Of a stretch of DNA of 64,000 nucleotides, positions 39,731-47,544 are shown in pieces. The notes below the pieces were generated by a model. The model made no database searches, was not told the DNA's origin, and saw nothing but the letters and a program-made list of their open reading frames with translations. This stretch comes from Serpens sp035497915. Lineage in GTDB: Bacteria > Pseudomonadota > Gammaproteobacteria > Pseudomonadales > Pseudomonadaceae. Both the position numbers and the translations under genes were made by a program. Positions within the stretch are counted from its first letter, which is position 1, and every line of letters begins with the position of its first letter. Location: the NCBI RefSeq assembly GCF_035497915.1, contig NZ_DATJCS010000004.1, positions 1 through 64,000 on the forward strand, read 5' to 3'.

Positions 39731-40582
39731 ATGGAGTCCATAGTAATCACATGCGCCGACGGCTATTGCCTCAAGGGCACCTTTTTCGAGGCTCCCCGGC
39801 ACGGGAGTCGCGCGTGCGTGCTGATCTGCCCGGCAACAGCTGTTCCGCAGACCTTTTACTTCAAGTTCTGCGCCTGGCTGGCCAGCCAGGGGTATGACGT
39901 GCTGGTCTTCGACTATCGCGGCATTGGCCAGTCACTGGAAGGTGACCTGCGCGATTGCGAGGTTTCGTTGCAGCAGTGGGGTGAACTGGACCAGGTCGCC
40001 GCGCTCGACTGGCTGCTGGAGAAAACCGGACATCCCCAGGCACTGATGATCGGACACAGCGCCGGCGGCCAGATGATGGGCCTACTGCCCAATCACCGGA
40101 AAATCGCCCGCGTCGTCAGCGTTGCCGGGTCGACCGGCTACTTCGGTGGCATGCCTGCCCCGAAACGGCTGATAGCCACCCTGGTGATGAAGGCCTATCT
40201 GCCGATCAGCGTGCATCTGTTCAGGTATGCGCGCACCAAATCCATCGGCCTGGGCGAGGACCTTCCCCGCAGGGTTGCCCTGCAGTGGCGCGACTGGTGC
40301 AACCGCCCGGGTTACGTGCTGAATGGGATAGGAAACACCATCGATCAGGATTACCACGCGGAGTTCCGCGCCCCGATTACCCTGGTGCATGCGCTGGACG
40401 ACTGGATTGCCACACCCGCAAACGTGACTGATCTGTTGCGTCTCTACCCGAATGCGCAGAGCGAAGTGATTCGACTGGATCCCAAGGCGTTCGGCTATAA
40501 AACCATCGGCCACATCGACATGTTCCGCAGTTCACGGCACAAAGTCTGGCCGATCATTCAACAGGCGCTGCAGGCCGCCTGA
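39731..40582 (+). CDS. Alpha/beta hydrolase
   Basis: A 283-residue alpha/beta hydrolase. The nucleophile elbow is GHSAGG (Ser near residue 101), an acid lies in HALDDW (about 220-225), and a late His is in TIGHIDMF near residue 262. The start is ATG 39731 with GAGG six bases upstream. It is cotranscribed with marR; substrate unknown. It ends before a perfect 14-bp hairpin shared with convergent cysS. Confidence 0.86.
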   Translation: MESIVITCADGYCLKGTFFEAPRHGSRACVLICPATAVPQTFYFKFCAWLASQGYDVLVFDYRGIGQSLEGDLRDCEVSLQQWGELDQVAALDWLLEKTGHPQALMIGHSAGGQMMGLLPNHRKIARVVSVAGSTGYFGGMPAPKRLIATLVMKAYLPISVHLFRYARTKSIGLGEDLPRRVALQWRDWCNRPGYVLNGIGNTIDQDYHAEFRAPITLVHALDDWIATPANVTDLLRLYPNAQSEVIRLDPKAFGYKTIGHIDMFRSSRHKVWPIIQQALQAA

Positions 40583-40584
40583 AG

Positions 40585-40616
40585 CAGGCAGGCCGCTCGG
40601 GCGAGCGGCCTGCCTG
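40585..40616. terminator. Hairpin between hydrolase and cysS
   Basis: A 14-bp perfect stem CAGGCAGGCCGCTC/GAGCGGCCTGCCTG with GGGC loop. There is no T tract, but it lies between convergent genes, so a terminator or stability role in both directions is likely. Confidence 0.65.
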
Positions 40617-40623
40617 GAACGCA

Positions 40624-42009
40624 CTAGTCGACCAAACGCCAGGTCGTCCCGCCCTTGCCATCCTCCAGCACCACGCCCATGGCGGTGAGCTGATCGCGAA
40701 TCCGGTCGGACTCGGCCCAGTTCTTCTCGACGCGAGCCTGCAGGCGAGCGGCGATCAGCGCCTCCACTTCCGCGGCATCCACCTTTCCTTCAGCGCCGGC
40801 CTGCAAAAAGGCGTCCGGCTCCAGTTGCAGAACGCCAAGCAAACCGGCCAGAGCCTTGAGACGTGCAGCCAGACCCGCTGCGGCCTGCACATCGATCTCG
40901 CGCAGACGGTTGACCTCACGAACCATCTCGAACAACACCGCACAGGCTTCCGGGGTATTGAAGTCGTCATCCATGGCCGCGACAAAGCGCTCCTCGAAGG
41001 CCTCGCCACCGTGAACCGCCGCCTCGGGCAACCCTTTCAGGCCGTTATAGAAGCGCTCCAGCGCGCCCTTGGCCTCGCGCAGACTGTCCTCGGAATAGTT
41101 GATCGGGCTGCGGTAGTGGCTAGACACCAACAGGTAGCGCACCACTTCCGGGGAGTACTTTTCCAGCACCTCGCGAATGGTGAAGAAATTGCCCAGGCTC
41201 TTGGACATCTTCTCGCCATCCACGCGCACCGCACCGGCATGCATCCAGGCATTGGCGTAGGGCTTGCCGGTGGCCGCCTCGCTCTGCGCGATCTCGTTTT
41301 CATGGTGCGGGAACACCAGGTCGGGACCACCACCGTGGATGTCGAAGGTTTCACCCAGGCAGCAGGTGGACATCACCGAACACTCGATGTGCCAACCGGG
41401 ACGCCCAGCGCCCCAGGGCGACTGCCAGCTCGGCTCGCCGGGCTTGGCGCCCTTCCACAGCACGAAATCCAACGGGTCTTCCTTGGCCTCGTCCACTTCG
41501 ATGCGCGCACCGATCTTCAGGTCTTCGATCTTGCGGCGCGACAGTTTGCCGTAACCCTCGAACTTGCCGACCCGGTAGTACACGTCGCCGTTGCCCGGCG
41601 CGTAGGCATAGCCCTTGTCGATCAGCGTCTGGATCATCCGGAACATGCCGTCGATGTGCCGAGTCGCCCGCGGCTCGATATCCGGGCGCAGCACACACAG
41701 GCGCGCCTCATCCTCGTGCATCGCGGCGATCATACGCTCGACCAGTGTCTCGAACGGCTCGCCGTTCTCGTTGGCACGGCGGATGATCTTGTCGTCGATA
41801 TCGGTAATGTTGCGCACATAGGTCACGTCATAGCCGCGATGCCGCAGCCAGCGACTGACCACATCAAACGCCACCATTACCCGTGCATGACCGATATGGC
41901 AGAAGTCGTACACGGTCATGCCGCACACGTACATGCGCACCTGATTGTCGACCAGCGGCTTGAATGGCTCCTTGGTCTTGCTCAGGGTGTTGTAGATCGA
42001 CAGCGCCAT
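40624..42009 (-). CDS. cysS: Cysteine-tRNA ligase
   Basis: Charges tRNA-Cys, 461 residues, the usual bacterial length. The class I signatures are HIGH (in DFCHIGHARVMV, about 37-40) and KMSKS (in GEKMSKSLGN, about 267-271). The zinc ligands include the Cys of VCGMTVYD. It starts two bases after the glnS stop, so both synthetases form one operon. Confidence 0.98.
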   Translation of the reverse strand: MALSIYNTLSKTKEPFKPLVDNQVRMYVCGMTVYDFCHIGHARVMVAFDVVSRWLRHRGYDVTYVRNITDIDDKIIRRANENGEPFETLVERMIAAMHEDEARLCVLRPDIEPRATRHIDGMFRMIQTLIDKGYAYAPGNGDVYYRVGKFEGYGKLSRRKIEDLKIGARIEVDEAKEDPLDFVLWKGAKPGEPSWQSPWGAGRPGWHIECSVMSTCCLGETFDIHGGGPDLVFPHHENEIAQSEAATGKPYANAWMHAGAVRVDGEKMSKSLGNFFTIREVLEKYSPEVVRYLLVSSHYRSPINYSEDSLREAKGALERFYNGLKGLPEAAVHGGEAFEERFVAAMDDDFNTPEACAVLFEMVREVNRLREIDVQAAAGLAARLKALAGLLGVLQLEPDAFLQAGAEGKVDAAEVEALIAARLQARVEKNWAESDRIRDQLTAMGVVLEDGKGGTTWRLVD

Positions 42010-42010
42010 A

Positions 42011-43678
42011 TCAGGCTCCCCAGGAATCGCGCAGCGTCACGGTGCGGTTGAAGACCGGCGCATCCGGAGTGGAGTCTCGGCGATCCACGCAGAAGTAGCC
42101 TTCGCGCTCGAACTGGAAACGCTCCTCCGCCACGGCACTGGCCAGCGACGGCTCGGCGCGGCAGCCCTTGAGCACCACCAGCGACTCCGGATTGATGTTG
42201 TCCAGGAAGCTGCCGCCCTCCTCGGTTTTCTCCGGATTGGCCGAGCGGAACAGGCGGTCGTACAGGCGCACCTCGCACTCCACGCTCTCGGCGGCCGGCA
42301 CCCAGTGAATCACGCCCTTGACCTTGCGGCCTTCGGGGTTCTTGCCCAGGGTGTTCTCGTCGTAGCTACAACGCAGCTCGATGATGTTGCCCTCGGCATC
42401 CTTGATCGCCTCGTCGGCACGGATCACGTAGCTGCCACGCAGACGCACCTCACCGCCCGGGATCAGGCGCTTGTAGCCGGCCGGCGGCACTTCCTCGAAA
42501 TCGCTGGCGTCGATGTAGATCTCGCGGGAGAACGGCAGCACGCGCATGCCCATGTCCAGTTTGGGATGGCGCGGCAGTTCCAGGTTTTCGACCTGGCCTT
42601 CCGGGTAGTTGGTAATCACGACCTTCAGCGGCTTGAGCACACACATGGCGCGCGCGGCGTTGGCGTCCAAGTCTTCGCGAATGGCGAATTCCAGCATGCC
42701 GATGTCCACCAGGCCGCCGGCGCGGTTGACGCCGATCATGTCGCAGAAGTTGCGGATCGAGGCCGGGGTGTAGCCACGGCGGCGGAAGCCGGACAGCGTG
42801 GACATGCGCGGGTCGTCCCAGCCATTCACGTGGCCTTCATCGACCAGTTGCTTGAGCTTGCGCTTGCTGGTGATGGTGTAGTTCAGGTTCAGGCGCGCGA
42901 ATTCGTACTGGCGCGGCTTGGCCGGCACCGGCAGGTTGTCCAGGAACCACTCGTAGAGCGGGCGGTGATCCTCGAACTCCAGGGTGCAGATCGAATGGGT
43001 GATGCCCTCGATGGCGTCCGACTGGCCGTGGGTGAAGTCGTAGCTCGGGTAGATGCACCACTTGTCACCGGTCTGGTGGTGGTGGGCATGACGGATGCGA
43101 TAGAGGATCGGATCGCGCAGGTTCATGTTCGGCGAGGCCATATCGATCTTCGCGCGCAGCGCGCGGGCGCCATCCGCGAATTCACCGGCCTTCATGCGCC
43201 CGAACAGATCGAGGTTCTCCTCCACCGAGCGATCGCGGAACGGGCTGTTCCTGCCCGGCTCGGTCAGGTTGCCTCGGTATTCCCGGGCCTCGTCGGGGGA
43301 CAGGTCGCACACATAGGCCTTGCCGGCCTTGATCAGATGAATCGCCCAGTCATGCAGCTGCTCGAAGTAGTCCGAGGCGTAATGCTCCTCGCCGGCCCAC
43401 TGGAAGCCCAGCCAGCGCACGTCTTCCTTGATCGCATCGATGTATTCCTGGTCTTCCTTGGCCGGGTTGGTGTCGTCGAAGCGCAGATTGCACTGGCCGC
43501 CGAACTCCTGCGCCAGGCCGAAATTCAGACAGATCGACTTGGCATGGCCGATATGCAGGTAACCATTGGGCTCCGGCGGGAAGCGGGTCACGATCGTGCT
43601 GTGCTTGCCGCTGTCCAGGTCGGCCTGAACGATGGGACGGAGAAAATTCGCGGCGGCGGGAATCTCGGGCTTGCTCAT
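42011..43678 (-). CDS. glnS: Glutamine-tRNA ligase
   Basis: Charges tRNA-Gln, 555 residues. The HIGH motif is in NGYLHIGHAKSICLNFGLA (about 43), and the KMSKS-like site is TITSKRKLKQLV (about 275). It is the first gene of glnS-cysS and diverges from ppiB. Confidence 0.98.
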   Translation of the reverse strand: MSKPEIPAAANFLRPIVQADLDSGKHSTIVTRFPPEPNGYLHIGHAKSICLNFGLAQEFGGQCNLRFDDTNPAKEDQEYIDAIKEDVRWLGFQWAGEEHYASDYFEQLHDWAIHLIKAGKAYVCDLSPDEAREYRGNLTEPGRNSPFRDRSVEENLDLFGRMKAGEFADGARALRAKIDMASPNMNLRDPILYRIRHAHHHQTGDKWCIYPSYDFTHGQSDAIEGITHSICTLEFEDHRPLYEWFLDNLPVPAKPRQYEFARLNLNYTITSKRKLKQLVDEGHVNGWDDPRMSTLSGFRRRGYTPASIRNFCDMIGVNRAGGLVDIGMLEFAIREDLDANAARAMCVLKPLKVVITNYPEGQVENLELPRHPKLDMGMRVLPFSREIYIDASDFEEVPPAGYKRLIPGGEVRLRGSYVIRADEAIKDAEGNIIELRCSYDENTLGKNPEGRKVKGVIHWVPAAESVECEVRLYDRLFRSANPEKTEEGGSFLDNINPESLVVLKGCRAEPSLASAVAEERFQFEREGYFCVDRRDSTPDAPVFNRTVTLRDSWGA

Positions 43679-43798
43679 GGGATCCTTGGACTGACTGCTG
43701 CACGGCCCCGGGTAGGCCGAGCAAAATAAACGCCGTATCATAGCCGAGCTGACATACAGCCGACAGACCTTACTCCCCCGCAACAGAGAGCCCTTGTC

Positions 43799-44293
43799 AT
43801 GATCAAGCTGCATACCAATCACGGCGTCATCACCCTGCAACTGTTCGCCGACAAGGCGCCGGAAACCGTGGCCAATTTCATCCAGTACGTGAAGGACGGC
43901 CACTACGACAACACCATCTTCCACCGTGTGATCAGCAACTTCATGATCCAGGGCGGCGGCTTCGAGCCCGGCATGAAGCAGAAGACCACTCGCGCCCCGA
44001 TCAAGAACGAAGCCAACAACGGCCTCTCCAACAAGGCCGGCACCATTGCCATGGCGCGCACCATGGAACCGCACTCGGCGTCCGCGCAGTTCTTCATCAA
44101 CGTGAAGGACAACGACTTTCTCGACCACACTGCCCCGACCGTACAGGGCTGGGGCTACACGGTGTTCGGCGAAGTGGTCGAAGGCATGGACGTGGTCAAC
44201 AAGATCAAGGGCGTGCCGACCACCATGCGCGGCGGCCACCAGGACGTGCCGGCTGACGACGTAATCATCGAGCGTGCCGAAGTCATCGAATGA
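43799..44293 (+). CDS. ppiB: Cytoplasmic peptidyl-prolyl cis-trans isomerase B
   Basis: A cyclophilin of 164 residues without a signal peptide. The active-site Arg is in IFHRVISNFMIQGG (about 43) and QFFINVKDNDFLD follows. It overlaps lpxH by four bases, a coupling seen in other Pseudomonas. Confidence 0.97.
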   Translation: MIKLHTNHGVITLQLFADKAPETVANFIQYVKDGHYDNTIFHRVISNFMIQGGGFEPGMKQKTTRAPIKNEANNGLSNKAGTIAMARTMEPHSASAQFFINVKDNDFLDHTAPTVQGWGYTVFGEVVEGMDVVNKIKGVPTTMRGGHQDVPADDVIIERAEVIE

Positions 44294-45015
44294 TCCTGCT
44301 GATCTCCGATCTGCATCTTGAAGAGGAACGCCCGGACATCACCCGGGCGTTTCTGCGTTTTCTGCAGGAACGCGCGGTGCGGGCCGATGCGCTGTACATC
44401 CTCGGCGACTTCTTCGAGGTGTGGATCGGCGACGACGGCATGACGCCCTTCCAGCACCAGATCGCCGCCGCCCTGCGGCAACTGAGCGAGACCGGCACGC
44501 ATGTCTTCCTGATGCATGGCAACCGCGACTTCCTGATCGGCCGGGCGTTCTGCCGCGAGGCCGGCTGCACGCTGCTCAAGGACCCCAGCGTCGTCGCGCT
44601 GGAAGGCGAACGCGTGCTGCTGATGCACGGCGACAGCCTGTGCACCGCCGACGAGGCCTACATGCGCATGCGCCGCATCCTGCGCAACCCGCTGGTGCTG
44701 TTCATCCTGCGTCACCTGCCGCTGGGCAAGCGCCGGCAACTGGCGCGCAAACTACGCAATGAAAGCCGCGCGCAGACCCGCATGAAAGCCGCCGAGATCA
44801 CCGACGTGACACCCGCGGAAGTGGAGCGGGTCATGCGCGAGCACCGGGTGCACACGCTGATCCATGGGCATACCCATCGCCCCGACGTGCATTCACTCTC
44901 GGTCAATGGGCAGAGCCTTCAACGCATCGTGCTGGGTGACTGGGACAAGCAGGGCTGGGCCCTGCAGATCGACGACCACGGCCTGGTGCAGACACCCTTC
45001 CCGCTGGAGGCGTAA
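44290..45015 (+). CDS. lpxH: UDP-2,3-diacylglucosamine hydrolase
   Basis: A lipid A pathway enzyme that cleaves UDP-2,3-diacylglucosamine to lipid X at the inner membrane. The 241-residue calcineurin-like metallophosphatase has the metal motifs DLHLEE (about 7-12), GDFFE (about 40), GNRDF (about 79), MHGDSL (about 113) and HGHTHRP (about 193). Confidence 0.97.
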   Translation: MILLISDLHLEEERPDITRAFLRFLQERAVRADALYILGDFFEVWIGDDGMTPFQHQIAAALRQLSETGTHVFLMHGNRDFLIGRAFCREAGCTLLKDPSVVALEGERVLLMHGDSLCTADEAYMRMRRILRNPLVLFILRHLPLGKRRQLARKLRNESRAQTRMKAAEITDVTPAEVERVMREHRVHTLIHGHTHRPDVHSLSVNGQSLQRIVLGDWDKQGWALQIDDHGLVQTPFPLEA

Positions 45016-45026
45016 CACCCGCAAGC

Positions 45027-45635
45027 TCACCCTTGCGCGGGCACGCCGCTGTGAAAGCGGAACTCCGCGTCGGGGCTTTCGATCAGTTCCCGTTCCAGCT
45101 CACGGAAGCGCTCGACCGAGCGATCCACGTCCGCTTGGTCGCCGAACAGATAGGCGAACTTCAGATAGTTCTGGTAGTGCCGTGATTCGGATGCCAGCAG
45201 CCCGGCATAGAACTTGGCCAGTTCCTCGTCCAGGTGCGGCACCAGCGCCTCGAAACGCTCGCAGCTGCGCGCCTCGATGTAGGCGCCGACCACCAGGGTG
45301 TCGATCAGCTTGTGCGGCTCGGAGGTGCGCACACCGGCGCGCAGCCCGGAGGCATAACGGCTAGCCGACAGCGGACGCACGTCGATCTTGCGCTTCTTGA
45401 GGATGCGCAGCACCTGCTCATGGTGAACCAGCTCCTCGCGGGCCAGCCGGGACATGTAGTTGACCAGATCCAGGCGCTGGTTGTACTTGGCGATCAGGCT
45501 CAGCGCGGTCGAAGCGGCCTTGAACTCGCAGTTCTTGTGATCGATCAGCAGGATGTCCTGATGTCGCAGCGCCACCGCCACCCAGGCGTCCGGCGTACGG
45601 CAACCCAGAAAGTCATGGATTTCCGGCAGGTTCAT
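45027..45635 (-). CDS. miaE: tRNA 2-methylthio-N6-isopentenyladenosine hydroxylase
   Basis: A non-heme di-iron hydroxylase of 202 residues that oxidises ms2i6A37 of tRNAs to the ms2io6A form. Metal-binding Glu and His lie in ELVHHEQVL (about 69-77) and ARSCERFEALVPHLDEEL (about 125-142). The start is ATG 45635 with GGGAGG upstream; an upstream in-frame extension lacks one. Confidence 0.92.
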   Translation of the reverse strand: MNLPEIHDFLGCRTPDAWVAVALRHQDILLIDHKNCEFKAASTALSLIAKYNQRLDLVNYMSRLAREELVHHEQVLRILKKRKIDVRPLSASRYASGLRAGVRTSEPHKLIDTLVVGAYIEARSCERFEALVPHLDEELAKFYAGLLASESRHYQNYLKFAYLFGDQADVDRSVERFRELERELIESPDAEFRFHSGVPAQG

Positions 45636-45779
45636 AGCGACCTCCCGCTCAGCAGGCGCAAGACGTTGTGCGGGGCTGGAAAAGCAGGGGCCAGGAATCG
45701 ATTCGGTGACATGCGGCTCGGCTCGAACACGAAAACGCGGCATTATACGGCCGCATGCCCGCCCAGCCAGCGCCCGCGC

Positions 45780-45793
45780 TTGACTCAGGTCAT
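45780..45793 (+). promoter_or_regulatory. Anr/FNR-type box before the universal stress gene
   Basis: TTGAC-N4-GTCAT matches the TTGAT-N4-ATCAA Anr consensus in most positions. Its centre is about 41 bp upstream of a predicted start near 45828, with a TACAGT -10-like element at 45818, the usual class II spacing. Confidence 0.6.
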
Positions 45794-45851
45794 CCGCGAC
45801 GCACCAGGGGGCGGCTACAGTTCAGCCAGGCACATCGAAAGGAGCACACAT

Positions 45852-46715
45852 ATGCAAGCGATCCGCAGCATTCTGGTCGTCATCCAGCCCGATCTTCCGG
45901 AACAGCTCGCGCTGAAACGTGCCCGGCTGATTGCCGGTGTCACCCAATCGCACTTGCATCTGCTCGTGTGTGCCGAAGCCAACCAGGACCACAGCGCGCT
46001 GCTGGACGGACTGGCCGAGGAGCTGGCCGCGGAGGGCTTCTCCTGCTCGGCGCAGCAAGCCTGGCAGGAAAGCCCGCACCAGACGGTGATCGCCGCGCAA
46101 CAGAGCGAAGGCTGCACCCTGGTCATCAAGCAGCACCGCCGCGACAGCCTGCTGAAAAAGGCCTTTCTCACCCCGGAAGACTGGAAGCTGCTGCGCTACT
46201 GCCCCTGTCCGGTGCTGATGGTCAAGAGCGACGAACCCTGGACCGGCCGCGCCATCCTCGCCGCAGTGGATGTCGGCAACTCCGACAGCGAACACCAGAC
46301 CTTGCACACCGGCATCGTCAGCCATGCCAGCGACATCGCCCACCTGTGCCAGGGCGAATTGCATGTGTTGAGCGCCCACCCCTCCCCCATGCTGTCGGCG
46401 GCGGATCCGACCTTCCAGCTCAAGGAAACCATCGAACGGCGCTACCGTGAGGCCTGCCGCAGGTTCCAGGACGAGTACGAAATCGACGACAACCGGCTGC
46501 ATATCCAGGAAGGCCCGGCCGACGTGCTGATTCCCAAGACCGCTCACCAGCTCAACGCGGCTGTCACCGTGATCGGCACCGTGGCCCGTACCGGCCTGGC
46601 CGGAGCGCTGATGGGCAACACCGCCGAAGTGGTGCTGGACTCCCTGGAAAGCGACGTGCTGATCCTCAAGCCGGAAGACATCATCCAGCACCTGGAAACC
46701 CTGCTGCAGCGCTGA
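45852..46715 (+). CDS. Tandem universal stress protein (UspA/UspE type)
   Basis: A 287-residue protein with two Usp domains (about 1-140 and 150-287). The second ends with the ATP-binding-type GTVARTGLAGALMGNTAEVVLDSLESDVLILKP region. AAAGGAG precedes the ATG. The Anr-type box suggests induction when oxygen is low, as known for several Pseudomonas Usp genes. Confidence 0.92.
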   Translation: MQAIRSILVVIQPDLPEQLALKRARLIAGVTQSHLHLLVCAEANQDHSALLDGLAEELAAEGFSCSAQQAWQESPHQTVIAAQQSEGCTLVIKQHRRDSLLKKAFLTPEDWKLLRYCPCPVLMVKSDEPWTGRAILAAVDVGNSDSEHQTLHTGIVSHASDIAHLCQGELHVLSAHPSPMLSAADPTFQLKETIERRYREACRRFQDEYEIDDNRLHIQEGPADVLIPKTAHQLNAAVTVIGTVARTGLAGALMGNTAEVVLDSLESDVLILKPEDIIQHLETLLQR

Positions 46716-46720
46716 AGAAC

Positions 46721-47170
46721 TCAGGCCTGACTACCGGTTTCCCGCCGGTAGCAGGCCTCGGATAGCGCGAAGAATTCCACATCGATCGCATCGCGTACGG
46801 CCGGCAGCGTCCACTCGACCAATGCCGGCCGCAGCGCCAGCCCGTATGCATCCAGGCGGCGAATGTGCCGGGCGCCATGGGCCAACAGCTGATAGGCCCA
46901 GCAATAGGGCGACAAGTGCGGCACAAAGCGAATCTGCCGCCGCTCCAACTGGTGACGCAGCAACTGCGTATCCACAATCGCCAGCTTGTCCTCCATGACC
47001 TGCACCAGCAGCCGCTCCAGCCTCAACCAGACCTGCGCCTTGCGCGCCTCGTCATAGCCGTTCCAGTCGACGATCTCATGCAGGAAGCGCTTGCAACCCC
47101 GGCACACCAGATCACCGAACACCGTGGAGCAGCGTCCGACACAGGGGGTGGGCAACGGGAAATCGGACAT
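46721..47170 (-). CDS. DUF1289 protein
   Basis: A 149-residue protein with the Cys cluster CVGRCSTVFGDLVCRGCKR (about 10-28) typical of DUF1289 and a longer helical C-terminal part. The cysteines may bind a metal. Start chosen as MSDFPLP at 47170; further upstream Met codons at 47206 and 47233 are possible. It diverges from acnB. Function unknown. Confidence 0.8.
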   Translation of the reverse strand: MSDFPLPTPCVGRCSTVFGDLVCRGCKRFLHEIVDWNGYDEARKAQVWLRLERLLVQVMEDKLAIVDTQLLRHQLERRQIRFVPHLSPYCWAYQLLAHGARHIRRLDAYGLALRPALVEWTLPAVRDAIDVEFFALSEACYRRETGSQA

Positions 47171-47257
47171 GCGACGGGCAGGATTTGCGGCTTGCGGGGC
47201 GGGCATCTTAGCCCTTTGTCTAAGCCGGGTCACCCCGGCTTGTAGTGGCTGCGCGAC

Positions 47258-47286
47258 TTACTTTCACGGCGACTTTCCAGTAGAAT
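47258..47286 (+). promoter_or_regulatory. Candidate acnB promoter
   Basis: TTACTT (47258-47263) and TAGAAT (47281-47286) with 17-bp spacing. It implies a leader of about 250 nt before acnB. The interval 47171-47544 holds no other gene. Confidence 0.5.
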
Positions 47287-47544
47287 CAGCGCGCCGTTTT
47301 TGGCATCACCAACCGCCGGAAGCTGTTTTCAAAGCGTCACGAGCACAGTCGATCCGAGCGGGACGAGAAAGCTTCATCGCAGTGGCATCCCCGCTCCGTC
47401 CCCCTTGGCGTCAAACTTTGAAAGCAGCTTCTTGAGGGGAAATCTCGCAGCCCCGGCGAAACCGCCCATAAAGCGGTGGAGTGCAGGCTCGAGGTTCCCG
47501 GGATGAGTGTCCCGGCCCATGGGACCACTGATGAGGTAATAACT

